A stretch of DNA of 64,000 bases from Streptomyces sp. NBC_00271 (GCF_036178845.1 NZ_CP108070.1:2418001-2482000), one strand, 5' to 3'. Shown: positions 17,667-26,819, counted from the stretch's first letter. Notes: generated from the sequence alone by a model not told the origin. Numbers and translations: made by a program.

Positions 17667-17759
17667 CGGCTACCGAAGCCGTGGTGCCGCTGTCAGGCAA
17701 ACGGCTCCGACATCACTCAATCAAGTTCAGCAGCAGCCAGCGCAGCGGCCACCTCGTCC

Positions 17760-18746
17760 TCACTCGCCCGTGACGGCAGGGATCCGGGCGGCCAGCACGT
17801 TGGGGTCATTGTCGGTGGAGTAGGCGCCACTGGCGACGTAGGCCGTGGTGCCGCGCACGGCGAGAGATGTCGGGTTCTCCAGCCCGTCAGCGGCGGTCAG
17901 CACGATGGTGTGACTGCCGTCCGGCCTGACCAGGGCGACCTCGTTGTCCGCGTTGATCGCGGCCAGCAAGGTGTCGTCGCGGCCGGTGAACGCGAAGTCG
18001 TCGATGTTGACGAGGTCGGTGGCGCGGGTCTCCACCGGACCGGCGCCGCCCCGGCAGGTGATCGGGATGCGCAGCACGGTGCCCTTGTCCAGGTTGGACA
18101 CCCAGGCCGCACCATTGTGGATCTTGATGCCGTTGGCTCCCAGGAACCCGTGGGGTGCCAGCTCGGGTGCGGTGGCCCACTTGGTTGCGGTGCCCCCGGC
18201 GGTGGACACACGCCAGACAGTGCCAAGGACCGAGTCGGCGATGTACAGAAGACCACTGCGCTGGTCGAGGGCGAGGCCGTTGGGCAGGCTGTCGGCCGGG
18301 AGCGCGGCGATGCGCTGCGGAGTGCCGCCCGGCCGCAGGCGCCACAGGCCGGTCAGGTCGCTGCTGCCGGTGGCGTAGAGGAAGTACAGCGTGCCGTCGT
18401 GCGCGCGGACGATCCCGCCGAGAAACGGTGAGGACAGGGCGGGGGTGGCGGCGCCGGCCGGGGGCTCGGGCAAGGCGGCGAGGACGCGCACTGCGCCATC
18501 CGGGCTTATGCGGGCGACCTGACGGCTGAAGGCGAAGGTGACGTCGGCGCCACCGCCGGGTTCCAGGGCGATGTTCTCCGGGCGCTGCCCGTCCGCCTTG
18601 TTCAGATGCGCTACGAAGTGCACGTCCGGTCCGAGGGCGGCGGCCGGGACCGCGGCGGCCATGGCCAGGGTCGCCGCCAGTGCCGTGACCAGGCGCCCGG
18701 TGTACTGCTTGCTCGTGATTCCCGATATTTTCGACATTCTCGACAT
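17760..18746 (-). CDS. Secreted SMP-30/gluconolactonase-like beta-propeller protein
   Basis: A 328-residue protein with an N-terminal signal peptide (basic start, hydrophobic LVTALAATLAMAAAVPAAALG). It has repeated propeller-blade motifs (PNGLALDQRSGLLYIADS, FLGANGIKIHNGAAWVSN, NPTSLAVRGTTAYVAS), as in SMP-30/gluconolactonase and NHL proteins. Secreted members bind or hydrolyse lactones or act as structural propellers; the substrate is not known. The ATG at 18746 follows AAGGAAG. It is last in the minus-strand run that starts at the epoxide-hydrolase-like gene. Confidence 0.85.
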   Translation of the reverse strand: MSRMSKISGITSKQYTGRLVTALAATLAMAAAVPAAALGPDVHFVAHLNKADGQRPENIALEPGGGADVTFAFSRQVARISPDGAVRVLAALPEPPAGAATPALSSPFLGGIVRAHDGTLYFLYATGSSDLTGLWRLRPGGTPQRIAALPADSLPNGLALDQRSGLLYIADSVLGTVWRVSTAGGTATKWATAPELAPHGFLGANGIKIHNGAAWVSNLDKGTVLRIPITCRGGAGPVETRATDLVNIDDFAFTGRDDTLLAAINADNEVALVRPDGSHTIVLTAADGLENPTSLAVRGTTAYVASGAYSTDNDPNVLAARIPAVTGE

Positions 18747-18838
18747 GGGTTCTTGCTTCTTCCTTCTGGCACGAAATTTCTGGTGGGAGATTTCTGGTGG
18801 GGAAAGGACTTCCCCTGCTGGGAGCTCGAAAGGGAAAT

Positions 18839-19681
18839 TCAGCTGACGAATCGTTGCCGCAGTTCGCCTATGCCTTCGATGGAGCTGACCAACTCGTCCC
18901 CTGCGGACAGCCAGCGCTGCGGGCTGCGGCCGAGGCCGACGCCTGCCGGGGTGCCGGTGAAGATGACGTCGCCGGGAAGCAGCGGAAGCACCGTGGACAG
19001 CTTGGCGACGAGGGTGGACACCGGGAAGATGAGCTGCCGGGTCCGGCCGCGCTGCATCTCCTCGCCGTTGACGGCGCAGGTCAGCTCCAGGTCGTCGGGG
19101 TCGTCGAACTCGTCCGGAGTCACCAGGCAGGGACCTGTCGGAGCGAACCCCGGATAGGACTTGCCGAGGCTGAACTGGGGTGCCGGGAGGTCCATCTGGA
19201 CGATGCGCTCCGAGATGTCCTGACCGGCCGTCAGGCCCGCCACGTGACTCCAGGCGTCGGCCTCGGACACCTGGTACGCCCTCCGCCCGACGACCACGAC
19301 CAGTTCCACCTCCCAGTCGGTGTGACCGCCCTTCGGCAGCGCCACCTCCGTGACCGGTCCGGTGAGGCTGGTCGCGAACTTGGTGAAGACCGGTGGCATG
19401 CCCTCGGGTGTGGTGAACCCCGCCTCGGTGACGTGCTCGCGGTAGTTCAGACCGATGGCGAGGAGTTGCTGCGGCTGCGGTGCCGGTGCACCGAGGTCCG
19501 CCGGGTCGCAGGGGACCCCGCCGCCGAGGTCGGCCCGATCGGCCCATGCGCGGAATTCCGTCCAACGGGAGTAGACCGCCTGCGGGTCGGAGGAGAAGAG
19601 GCCGGCACTGGCTTTCTGGACGTCGACCGCCAGGTTGGCGGTGACGACTACGAGGCGGCCGGCGAGGTTGGCGATACGCAA
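18839..19681 (-). CDS. Fumarylacetoacetate hydrolase (FAH) family protein
   Basis: A 280-residue FAH-fold enzyme. Family motifs are LLAIGLNYREHVTEAG, the metal-binding acidic residues in DWEVELVVVVG, then GLTAGQDISERIVQ, FSLGKSYPGFAPTGP and FTGTPAGVGLG. Members cleave C-C bonds in acylpyruvates or hydrate and decarboxylate 2-oxo acids with Mg or Mn. It sits 33 bp downstream of the FAD/Fe-S dehydrogenase gene, so the pair may oxidise a 2-hydroxy acid and then process the resulting 2-oxo acid; this is an inference from context. Confidence 0.9.
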   Translation of the reverse strand: MRIANLAGRLVVVTANLAVDVQKASAGLFSSDPQAVYSRWTEFRAWADRADLGGGVPCDPADLGAPAPQPQQLLAIGLNYREHVTEAGFTTPEGMPPVFTKFATSLTGPVTEVALPKGGHTDWEVELVVVVGRRAYQVSEADAWSHVAGLTAGQDISERIVQMDLPAPQFSLGKSYPGFAPTGPCLVTPDEFDDPDDLELTCAVNGEEMQRGRTRQLIFPVSTLVAKLSTVLPLLPGDVIFTGTPAGVGLGRSPQRWLSAGDELVSSIEGIGELRQRFVS

Positions 19682-19714
19682 GGTGTGCTCCCTGTGCGAG
19701 GGGGTGGGCCGCTG

Positions 19715-22651
19715 TCAGGCGGATGCGGTGGGGCGGGTGGCGCGTTCCAGTGCGAGCAGCACGGACTGGTACGGGCGGCCCGTGACGTGCTCCATGCCGA
19801 TCTCGCACGTGCGGTTGGCCGACAGATAGGCGTCGAACGCGCCCTCGTCGACCTCCGCGGCCTCGTGCGCGGTAGCCGCTTCGGGCAGCTCCTTGTGCAG
19901 CAGACCCCGGTCCCCGGCGAACCCGCAGCACTCCGCACAGACAGGCACGTGGACGTCCTGTGCGATGAACCGGGCGACGGCGCTGAGCTGTTCGACGTCG
20001 CCGAGGTGCCGCATCGAGCAGGTGGGGTGTAGTACCGCGCTGTCGATCCGGTCCGTCACCGTCAGGCGCGGCAGCAGTTCGGTGGCGGCCCACTCGATCG
20101 AGTCCACAATGGTGAGGGCCCGGTGCTTCTGTTCGTTCTCGGGGGTCAGATACGGGCCGATCTCGTGCCCGATGCCCAGCGTGCAGGACGAGGCGTCGAC
20201 GATGAGCGGCAGACGTCCCCCGTCGGTCCACTGCCATGCCCGCTCGACGATGCGGTTCGCCATGACCGTGTTGCCTTCGTCGTATCCCTTGGAATGCCAG
20301 ATGGTCGCGCAGCACGACCCGGCCATGTCCTGAGGTATCCAGACCGGCCGCCCGGCCCTGCGGGAGACTTCGACGACCGCCTCGGGCAGGGACGGGCCCT
20401 TCCCGCCGTCAGGTCCCGCGAAGATCCGGTTGACGCAGGCGACGTAGTAGACGGCGCGGGCGGTCCTCCGGTCCGTGTCGGGCAGGCGTGGACGGGCGGG
20501 GGACGGTATGCCGGAGATCCATTCCGGCACCAGGTCGGGTGAGATCGCTTTGCGTGCCGCAGAGGTGACGCGACCCAGGACACGGTCGCTGACGTGGTCC
20601 GCAACGCCTAGAGCCACCCGCACCGACGACTCGGCGAGGGAGAACCGCCGCGCGACACGGGCCGCGTTCCGCTCCTCCCGCTCGGAGTGCCGCTGGTGCC
20701 GGAACCTCTTCATCATGGCGCCGGTGTCGATGCCCACCGGGCAGGCGATCTTGCAGGTCGAGTCGCCGGCACAGGTGTCGACCGCGTCGTAGCCGTAGGA
20801 CTCCAGGAGGCTGTTCATGGCGGGGGAATCGACGGCCTGACGCATCATCTCCCGCCGCAGCACGATCCGTTGGCGAGGAGTGGTGGTGAGGTCCCGGCTC
20901 GGGCAGACGGGCTCGCAGAACCCGCACTCGATACAGGAATCGGCGACCGCCTCGATGGTGGGGATGGTCTTCAGGCCCTGCAGGTGAGCTCGGGGATCAC
21001 GGTTGAGCACCACGTCCGGGGCGAGGACCCCCGCGGGGTCGAGGGTCTCCTTGACCCGCCACATCAACTCGACGGCGTGCGCGCCCCATTCGAGGTCGAG
21101 GAACGGCGTCATGTTACGGCCGGTGGCATGCTCTGCCTTGAGTGAGCCGTCGAAGCGGCGGACCACCATGGTGCAGAACTCATCCATGAAAGCCGCGTAC
21201 CGCTGGACGTCCTCCGGGCGCGCGGCGTCGAAGGCGAGCAGGAAGTGCAGGTTGCCGTGCGCCGTGTGACCCGCGACCGCCGCATCGAAGCCATGCCGGC
21301 GCTGCAGTTCGGACAGGGCCTCGCAGGCTTCCGCCAACCGCGAGGGCGGCACCGCGAAGTCCTCGGTGATCAGCGTCGAACCGGCAGGCCTTGCCTTGCC
21401 CACCGCCGTCATGAACGCCTCACGGGCGTGCCAGTACGTTCTGATCGTGCCCGGGTCCTCGATGAAACGGTTGCTGACGGACGCCACCGGGGCCACCAGC
21501 GTCAGCTTTTCAAGAACACCGGCGGCGGCCTGCCGGTTGGCCTGGTGAGCCGATTCGTCCGGGGCGCGGAACTCCACCAGCAGAGCGGCGGTCTCCCGGG
21601 GCAGGTCGGCCCAGTCCGCGGGAACGCCATCGACGCTCGCGCAGGCGCGGAGGATGTTTCCGTCCATCAGCTCGACGGCTCGGGCCCCGGCGCCGTTGAA
21701 CAGCGGTACCGCCGCCGCGGCAGCCGCGAGGTCGGGGAAGAACAGCAGCGCCGTGTGGGTGAGACGGTCCAGGGAGACCGTCCTGAACACTGTCTCGGCG
21801 ATGAAGCCCAGAGTGCCCTGGGAGCCGACCATCAGCCCGCGCAGGATCTCCACCGGGGTGGATCCGTCCAGGAAGGCGTCGAGACGGTAGCCGTTGGTGT
21901 TCTTCAGCTCGTACTTGGCGCGGATCCGGGCGACGAGCACGTTGTCCGACTCGATCTCGGATTTCAGCGCCAGCAGGCCCTCGCACAGTTCGGGCTCGGC
22001 TTTCCGCAGCATTGCGTCGGCGTCCGGAGCCGCGGTGTCGACGACGGTGCCCGACGGCAGAACGACAGTGGCGGAGGAGAGCAGACGGTAGGAGTTGCGG
22101 GTGACGCCGGCGGTCATGCCCGAGGCGTTGTTGGCGACGACCCCTCCGACGGTGCACGCACTGGAACTGGCCGGGTCGGGGCCCATCAGCCGGCCGTACC
22201 GGGACAGCGTGATATTGGCGCGTCCCACGGTCGTGCCGGGTTTGATCCGCGCCCGGGCACCCTCGTCGAGCACCTCGACGCCGGTCCAGTGGCGGCGCAC
22301 GTCGACCAGGATGTCCTTGCCCTGCGCCTGACCGTTCAGCGAGGTTCCGGCCGCCCGGAAGACGATCTCACGCCGGTGCTCATGCGCGTACCGCAGGACC
22401 GTGGCCACGTCCTCGACGTTCTCGGCGATCACGCCCACCTGGGGCACGAAACGGTAGGGGCTGGCGTCCGAGGCGTACTTCACCAGGTCGGAGAGCGAGT
22501 GCAGCACCTTCCGGGAACCCAGCAGCCGAACCAGGTCCTCCCGCAATGCCCCGGGTGTGCCCGAGGCTCTGTCTTCCGGCACCCGGTCGGCGGCCGGGCC
22601 CAGGGTTCTCGGCGGTCGCAGCTTTTCCGGATCCGGCTCGAGCAGTGCCAT
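19715..22651 (-). CDS. FAD-linked oxidase fused to Fe-S (GlpC-like) domain; D-2-hydroxyacid dehydrogenase type
   Basis: A 978-residue two-part enzyme. The N-terminal PCMH-type FAD domain has FRAAGTSLNGQAQGKD, GPDPASSSACTVGGVVANNASG and a C-terminal oxidase cap. Two 4Fe-4S motifs follow: CIECGFCEPVCP (about residue 572) and CAGDSTCKIACPVG (about 625). The end contains CCG-type cysteine clusters (CCATIWHSKG, CAECCGFAGD, about 780-905). The layout matches YdiJ/Dld-II-like D-lactate or D-2-hydroxyglutarate dehydrogenases that pass electrons to the respiratory chain. The ATG at 22651 is chosen for its GGAGAG; one 12 bp upstream is less well placed. Confidence 0.9.
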   Translation of the reverse strand: MALLEPDPEKLRPPRTLGPAADRVPEDRASGTPGALREDLVRLLGSRKVLHSLSDLVKYASDASPYRFVPQVGVIAENVEDVATVLRYAHEHRREIVFRAAGTSLNGQAQGKDILVDVRRHWTGVEVLDEGARARIKPGTTVGRANITLSRYGRLMGPDPASSSACTVGGVVANNASGMTAGVTRNSYRLLSSATVVLPSGTVVDTAAPDADAMLRKAEPELCEGLLALKSEIESDNVLVARIRAKYELKNTNGYRLDAFLDGSTPVEILRGLMVGSQGTLGFIAETVFRTVSLDRLTHTALLFFPDLAAAAAAVPLFNGAGARAVELMDGNILRACASVDGVPADWADLPRETAALLVEFRAPDESAHQANRQAAAGVLEKLTLVAPVASVSNRFIEDPGTIRTYWHAREAFMTAVGKARPAGSTLITEDFAVPPSRLAEACEALSELQRRHGFDAAVAGHTAHGNLHFLLAFDAARPEDVQRYAAFMDEFCTMVVRRFDGSLKAEHATGRNMTPFLDLEWGAHAVELMWRVKETLDPAGVLAPDVVLNRDPRAHLQGLKTIPTIEAVADSCIECGFCEPVCPSRDLTTTPRQRIVLRREMMRQAVDSPAMNSLLESYGYDAVDTCAGDSTCKIACPVGIDTGAMMKRFRHQRHSEREERNAARVARRFSLAESSVRVALGVADHVSDRVLGRVTSAARKAISPDLVPEWISGIPSPARPRLPDTDRRTARAVYYVACVNRIFAGPDGGKGPSLPEAVVEVSRRAGRPVWIPQDMAGSCCATIWHSKGYDEGNTVMANRIVERAWQWTDGGRLPLIVDASSCTLGIGHEIGPYLTPENEQKHRALTIVDSIEWAATELLPRLTVTDRIDSAVLHPTCSMRHLGDVEQLSAVARFIAQDVHVPVCAECCGFAGDRGLLHKELPEAATAHEAAEVDEGAFDAYLSANRTCEIGMEHVTGRPYQSVLLALERATRPTASA

Positions 22652-22693
22652 GCAACTCTCCATGTTTCCCGGCGGACGGGTGCCGGTGCGGGC

Positions 22694-22753
22694 GAGAAGG
22701 AGGCCGGGCTCCCCAGCCTCCTTCTCCGGCCGCGGAGCAGTCCGCGGCCGGAG
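22694..22753. terminator. Two consecutive stem-loops between operon genes
   Basis: An 11-bp stem (22694-22704 with 22716-22726) is followed immediately by a perfect 13-bp stem with a GCAG loop (22724-22736 with 22741-22753). They share three bases, so they are mutually exclusive in part. They lie between the alpha/beta hydrolase and the dehydrogenase genes on the minus-strand transcript and could reduce downstream expression. No long U-tract follows. Confidence 0.6.
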
Positions 22754-22760
22754 CGACGGA

Positions 22761-23486
22761 TCAGTGGGAGGTGCTCCGGACGGCTTCCTCGATCAGGTCG
22801 GCGACGCGCCCGGGGTGGGCGAGCATCACCAGGTGCGAGGAGTCGACCTCGACGGTGGTCATACCGGCCCGCTGGTAGCCGAAGCGCTCCACTTCGGGGT
22901 TGATGGTGCGGTCGGACGAGGAGACCAGGCCCCAGGAAGGCTTGGTCTTCCAGGCCGCGTCCGGGGCCTCCTCGCCGAAGGCCTGTGCGGCCAGCGGACG
23001 CTGGGACACGGCGAGGACGGCGGCGAGATCGGGGTCCACGTCAGCGGCGAAGATGGACGGGAACTTGTCGATCTGGACCGAGACATCGGTGCCGGGAGTG
23101 GTGGAGCCCTCGATCGGGAACGGCGTGTAAACCAGCGCGGAGGCGAGGTCGGAGTCCGGGAAGCGGCCCTGCAGTTCCCCCAGGCTCTCGCCCTTCTCCA
23201 GGGCGTAGCCGGCGAGGTAGACCAGCGCCTTGACGTTGTCCTCCACACCGGCGACGGTGATGACGGCGCCGCCGTAGGAGTGCCCCACCAGGACGACCGG
23301 GCCGGGTATCTGCCGGACGATGGAGGCGGTGTAGGCGGCGTCCCCGATCAGGCTGCGGTTGGGCACGGCCGGGGCCACCACGTCCAGACCGCGGGCCATC
23401 AGTTCGGGGATGACACGGGCATAGCTGGACGCGTCGGCGAAGGCGCCGTGGACCAGGACGACGGTCGGGTTGTCGGAACCGGACAT
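22761..23486 (-). CDS. Alpha/beta fold hydrolase
   Basis: A 241-residue hydrolase without a signal peptide. It has VVLVHGAFADASS (oxyanion loop), nucleophile VGHSYGGAV (Ser70) and SSHLVMLAHP with the catalytic His near the C terminus. It belongs to the group often annotated as salicylate esterase-like or RutD-like hydrolases. The ATG at 23486 follows AAAGGAGAG. It is second in the minus-strand operon and resembles the secreted enzyme at 50187-51071 and the remnant at 44343-44564. Confidence 0.9.
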   Translation of the reverse strand: MSGSDNPTVVLVHGAFADASSYARVIPELMARGLDVVAPAVPNRSLIGDAAYTASIVRQIPGPVVLVGHSYGGAVITVAGVEDNVKALVYLAGYALEKGESLGELQGRFPDSDLASALVYTPFPIEGSTTPGTDVSVQIDKFPSIFAADVDPDLAAVLAVSQRPLAAQAFGEEAPDAAWKTKPSWGLVSSSDRTINPEVERFGYQRAGMTTVEVDSSHLVMLAHPGRVADLIEEAVRSTSH

Positions 23487-23596
23487 GAGTAACTCTCCTT
23501 TCGTTGGTGTGTGTTCGGCTGATGCGGGGCCGGTCGGCGGATGGGGGCCGGTCCGGAATTCAGGGCGAGGACTTGTGCCTCGGTCGGCCGCTGGGG

Positions 23597-24472
23597 TCAG
23601 CCGCTCCAACCCGCCAGGAAGTCGAGGAGCTCGGCGTTGACGACGTCGGGACGTTCTTCCTGGCAGAGGTGTCCGCACTGGGGAATGGCCACACCGCGGA
23701 CGTCGCTGGCCATCCCCTTCCAGACGTCCAGGACGTCGTAGGCCTGTCCGACGGCGCTGAAAACCTTCCCCCAGATGGTCAGCACCGGGCAGTCGATGAG
23801 TTGGTCGGCGTCCTCGCTGTCCTGGGCGACGTCCTGGGCCGCCGCACGGTAGTCCATGCAGGATCCGCGCACCGCCCCAGGCTGCTGGTAAGCGCGCACG
23901 TAGACCGCGATCTCCTCAGGCGTGAGCATGTCGGGGTTGTACGACCAGCTGCGGTAGAAGTGGGTCAGCCAGATCTCCTCGCGCCCGGCGATCAACGCCT
24001 CAGGCAGGTCGGGCACACCGAGGAAGGTGAAGAACCAGTAGCCCTGCCGGGCGAGCGTCACGTCGCATGTGTCCGCGACGATCCGGGTGGGGATGTTGTC
24101 CATGGTCACGAACCGGTCGATCCGGTCGCGATGGTCCTTGGCGAACCTGGTGCCGACACGGGCCCCGCGGTCGTGGCCGATCAGCGCGATCCGCTCATGC
24201 CCCAGGTGGTCCATCAACGCGACGAGATCGTTGGCCATGGTCCGCTTGTCATAGCCGGACGCGGGCTTGTCCGTGTCGCCGTAGTCCCGAAGGTCCGGTG
24301 CGATCACGGTGAACTGCCCGGCCAGTACGGGAATCTGTTTCCGCCAGCCGTACCAGGTCTCGGGGAAGCCGTGGAGCAGGTAGACCGGCGGCCCCTGCCC
24401 CGCGCTGACCCAGTGCTGCCTGATTCCGTTGAGTTCGGCGGTGTGGTGGGTGATGCCTGTCAGTTCCGTCGT
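23597..24472 (-). CDS. Epoxide hydrolase/haloacetate-dehalogenase-like alpha/beta hydrolase, no canonical start codon
   Basis: About 291 residues are open. HGFPETWYGWR forms the oxyanion motif, GHDRGARVG carries the nucleophilic Asp (about residue 101) and IPQCGHLCQEERP the catalytic His, as in epoxide hydrolases and fluoroacetate dehalogenases. Homology clearly begins at TELTGITHHTAELNGI, yet no ATG, GTG or TTG precedes it in frame; the upstream stop TGA is about 20 codons away. The 24472 boundary is the first of two ACG codons where a start would be expected. The first GTG lies at 24307, inside the fold. Either a rare ACG/CTG start is used or the start codon has mutated. The gene is first in the operon driven by the 24568-24631 promoter. 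Confidence 0.7.
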   Translation of the reverse strand, partial: TTELTGITHHTAELNGIRQHWVSAGQGPPVYLLHGFPETWYGWRKQIPVLAGQFTVIAPDLRDYGDTDKPASGYDKRTMANDLVALMDHLGHERIALIGHDRGARVGTRFAKDHRDRIDRFVTMDNIPTRIVADTCDVTLARQGYWFFTFLGVPDLPEALIAGREEIWLTHFYRSWSYNPDMLTPEEIAVYVRAYQQPGAVRGSCMDYRAAAQDVAQDSEDADQLIDCPVLTIWGKVFSAVGQAYDVLDVWKGMASDVRGVAIPQCGHLCQEERPDVVNAELLDFLAGWSG

Positions 24473-24567
24473 GGGTACTCGCTCGTGAAGTCGAAGGGGA
24501 CGGGCGGAGCGCAGGGGGCGGCCCTGCCGTCACCCCAGGCCGCAGAGGCGGCGGATCCCTGCATTCG

Positions 24568-24631
24568 AACCTAGGACCCAGTCGCGGTGCGGCTTGTCCG
24601 GGAGCGCACGGGCCAAGGTCCGCGAAGGAAC
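24568..24631 (-). promoter_or_regulatory. 22-bp direct-repeat operator and promoter, catabolic operon
   Basis: On the minus strand the first half-site begins GTTCCTTCGCGGAC (outer end 24631). The second, GTGCGCTCCCGGACAAGCC (24609-24591), starts exactly 22 bp later. TAGGTT (24573-24568) follows 17 nt on as a -10 box. It points to the five-gene run 24472-17760. Confidence 0.72.
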
Positions 24632-24655
24632 CCGGCGACGGGAGAGCCGGGACGA

Positions 24656-24719
24656 GTGCGCTGTCGGGCACCGAGCCGTGCTCTGGCGGACAAGCCGCCG
24701 GAGCGGCGCCTCCTCGCCT
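24656..24719 (+). promoter_or_regulatory. 22-bp direct-repeat operator and promoter, poxB
   Basis: The first half-site begins GTGCGCTGTCGGGC (24656); the second, GTGCTCTGGCGGACAAGCC (24678-24696), starts 22 bp later. A weak -10, TCGCCT (24714-24719), lies 17 nt downstream. It is back-to-back with the operator at 24591-24631, with 24 bp between them. Confidence 0.72.
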
Positions 24720-24756
24720 GACTGGGGACTCAGGACAGAGCGCTTCGAGGAGAGTC

Positions 24757-26499
24757 ATGCCCAAGCAGACCGTTGCCGAGCAGTACGTCGACCTCCTGGC
24801 CCGCGCCGGGGTGCGCCGGATGTACGGCGTCGTCGGCGACAGCCTGAACCCGGTCGTCGACGCGGTCAGGCGGCACGACGCCCTCGAATGGATCCAGGTC
24901 CGGCACGAGGAGGTCGCCGCCTTCGCCGCCGGCGCAGAGGCACAGCTCACCGGCCGGCTGGCCGCGTGCGCGGGATCCTGCGGCCCGGGCAATCTGCACC
25001 TGGTCAACGGCCTGTTCGACGCACACCGTTCGATGGCACCGGTGCTGGCGCTGGCCGCGCAGATCCCCAGCAGCGAGATCGGCACCGGGTACTTCCAGGA
25101 GACGCATCCGGACCGGTTGTTCGAAGAGTGCAGTCACTACTCGGAACTGGTTTCCTCGCGCCATCAGATGCCCCGCGTGGTGCAGACTGCGATCCAGCAC
25201 GCGGTCGGCAGGCGAGGCGTGTCGGTCGTGGCCATGCCCGGAGACATCGCCGCCCAGGAGTCCCCGGACAACGTCGCCGAACTGGCGATTCCGCTGGACC
25301 GGCCCGCCGTCCGTCCCGGCAACGAGGAACTGGCGCGTCTGGTCCAGCTCGTGGACGCCGCCGAGAAGGTGACGGTCTTCTGCGGCCGGGGCGTCGAGGG
25401 CGCCCATGCGGAGGTGATGGCCTTCGCCGAGAAGGTCAAGGCCCCGGTGGGCCACGCGCTGCGCGGCAAGGAGCACATCCAGTACGACAACCCGTACGAC
25501 GTCGGGATGTCCGGCCTCCTGGGATACGGCGCCGCCTACCAGGCGATGCACGAGTGCGACCTGCTGCTGCTCCTGGGAACCGACTTCCCCTACACGGAGT
25601 TCCTGCCCCGCGACGTGCGGACCGTCCAGATCGACATCCAGCCCGAACGGCTGGGCCGACGAACACAGTTGGACCTCGCGGTGTGGGGGGACGTCCGCGA
25701 GACACTCAAGTGCCTAACCCCGGAGGTCCGGGAGAAGCCGTCCCGCCGGTTCCTCGACCGCATGCTGGACCGGCACCTGCACGCGCTCGAAGGCGCGGTG
25801 GGCGCCTACACGCACAACGTCGAGAACTACATCCCGATCCACCCCGAGTACGTGGCGTCCGCGCTGGACGAGGAGGCCGCCGACGACGCGGTGTTCACCG
25901 TGGACACCGGCATGTGCTGCGTCTGGGCCGCCCGGTACCTGACGCCGAACGGACGCCGCCGTATCCTCGGTTCCTTCGTCCACGGCTCGATGGCCAACGC
26001 ACTGCCCCAGGCCATCGGCGCGCAGTTCCTCGACCGCGGCCGACAGGTGGTCTCCCTCTCGGGCGACGGCGGGTTCTCCATGCTGATGGGCGACTTCCTG
26101 ACCCTCGTCCAGTACGGCCTGCCGGTGAAGGTGGTCGTCTTCAACAACTCGTCCCTGGGCATGGTCGACCTGGAGATGATGGTCGACGGTCTCCCTCCGT
26201 ACGGCACCGGGTACCCGCACACCGACTACGCGGCCATCGCCACCGCCGCCGGCGCACGCGGCATCCGGGTCGACAAGCCCGGGGACGTGCGCGGCGCCCT
26301 GCGCGAGGCCTTCGCTCACGAAGGGCCGGCACTGGTCGATGTGGTCACGGACCCCAACGCCCTTGCAGTACCCCCCAAGATCACCTCTGAACAGGTGACC
26401 GGCTTCGCCCTGTCCGCCAGCCGGACCGTCCTCAGCGGAGGAGTGGGGCGGATGATCCATCTGGCACGGACGAACCTGCGGAACATTCCGCGCCCCTGA
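24757..26499 (+). CDS. poxB: Thiamine-diphosphate pyruvate oxidase/dehydrogenase (quinone), PoxB type
   Basis: A 580-residue ThDP enzyme. The cofactor-activating Glu51 is in QVRHEEVAAF, a central FAD/dehydratase-like domain follows, and the ThDP-Mg motif runs from SLSGDGGFSMLMGD to FNNSSLGM (about residues 433-467). PoxB oxidises pyruvate to acetate and CO2, passing electrons via FAD to quinones at the membrane. The C-terminal tail is basic (MIHLARTNLRNIPRP), consistent with membrane association. Acetolactate synthase is less likely given the PoxB-like PGDIAAQE and HTDYAAIA contexts. It is expressed from the 24656-24719 promoter and would supply electrons to the cytochrome bd oxidase encoded 6 kb away. 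Confidence 0.9.
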   Translation: MPKQTVAEQYVDLLARAGVRRMYGVVGDSLNPVVDAVRRHDALEWIQVRHEEVAAFAAGAEAQLTGRLAACAGSCGPGNLHLVNGLFDAHRSMAPVLALAAQIPSSEIGTGYFQETHPDRLFEECSHYSELVSSRHQMPRVVQTAIQHAVGRRGVSVVAMPGDIAAQESPDNVAELAIPLDRPAVRPGNEELARLVQLVDAAEKVTVFCGRGVEGAHAEVMAFAEKVKAPVGHALRGKEHIQYDNPYDVGMSGLLGYGAAYQAMHECDLLLLLGTDFPYTEFLPRDVRTVQIDIQPERLGRRTQLDLAVWGDVRETLKCLTPEVREKPSRRFLDRMLDRHLHALEGAVGAYTHNVENYIPIHPEYVASALDEEAADDAVFTVDTGMCCVWAARYLTPNGRRRILGSFVHGSMANALPQAIGAQFLDRGRQVVSLSGDGGFSMLMGDFLTLVQYGLPVKVVVFNNSSLGMVDLEMMVDGLPPYGTGYPHTDYAAIATAAGARGIRVDKPGDVRGALREAFAHEGPALVDVVTDPNALAVPPKITSEQVTGFALSASRTVLSGGVGRMIHLARTNLRNIPRP

Positions 26500-26570
26500 C
26501 CGACGAAGGCGTGTCCGGCAGGGGCAGCGGCAACCGTCCCGAGCCAGGGCACCAGCAGGAGGAGCTTGCG

Positions 26571-26819
26571 ATGAGCAAGGACGAATCGAACTCGGATCCG
26601 CAGCACGGGCACGTCCGGAATCTGGCGGAGCGGCTGGCCAGGCATCACGAGCAGGTCGAAAGCCGACGCGAGGAAGAGGAGCTGGCCGACGCCATCGGCA
26701 CGGCCGCCTTCGACCTGGGTTCCGACATCGGGCACCCGACGCCGACCGAGGGGCCGGTCGGCTATGACGTGGATCGTGACCTCGGCCTCGAGAAGGAGCC
26801 GCCGAATCTGCACGGCTAG
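26571..26819 (+). CDS. Small acidic hypothetical protein
   Basis: An 82-residue polar protein. The ATG at 26571 follows AGGAGGAG. The centre is a charged helix (HHEQVESRREEEELADAIG); no membrane segment, cysteine or known domain is seen. It begins 71 bp after poxB and probably shares its transcript. Its TAG stop lies inside the CTAG that borders a MITE-like element, so the insertion happened exactly at the end of the gene. Confidence 0.65.
   Translation: MSKDESNSDPQHGHVRNLAERLARHHEQVESRREEEELADAIGTAAFDLGSDIGHPTPTEGPVGYDVDRDLGLEKEPPNLHG

Noticed and set aside
16530..17740. Terminal inverted repeats and TA target duplication of the IS630 element
   Set aside because: Several partial matches exist in the flanks but none was clear enough to set the ends by eye.
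18747..20315. Upstream extension of the SMP-30-like frame to 20315
   Set aside because: The extension overlaps the FAH-family and dehydrogenase genes on the same strand in another frame; the signal peptide begins at 18746.
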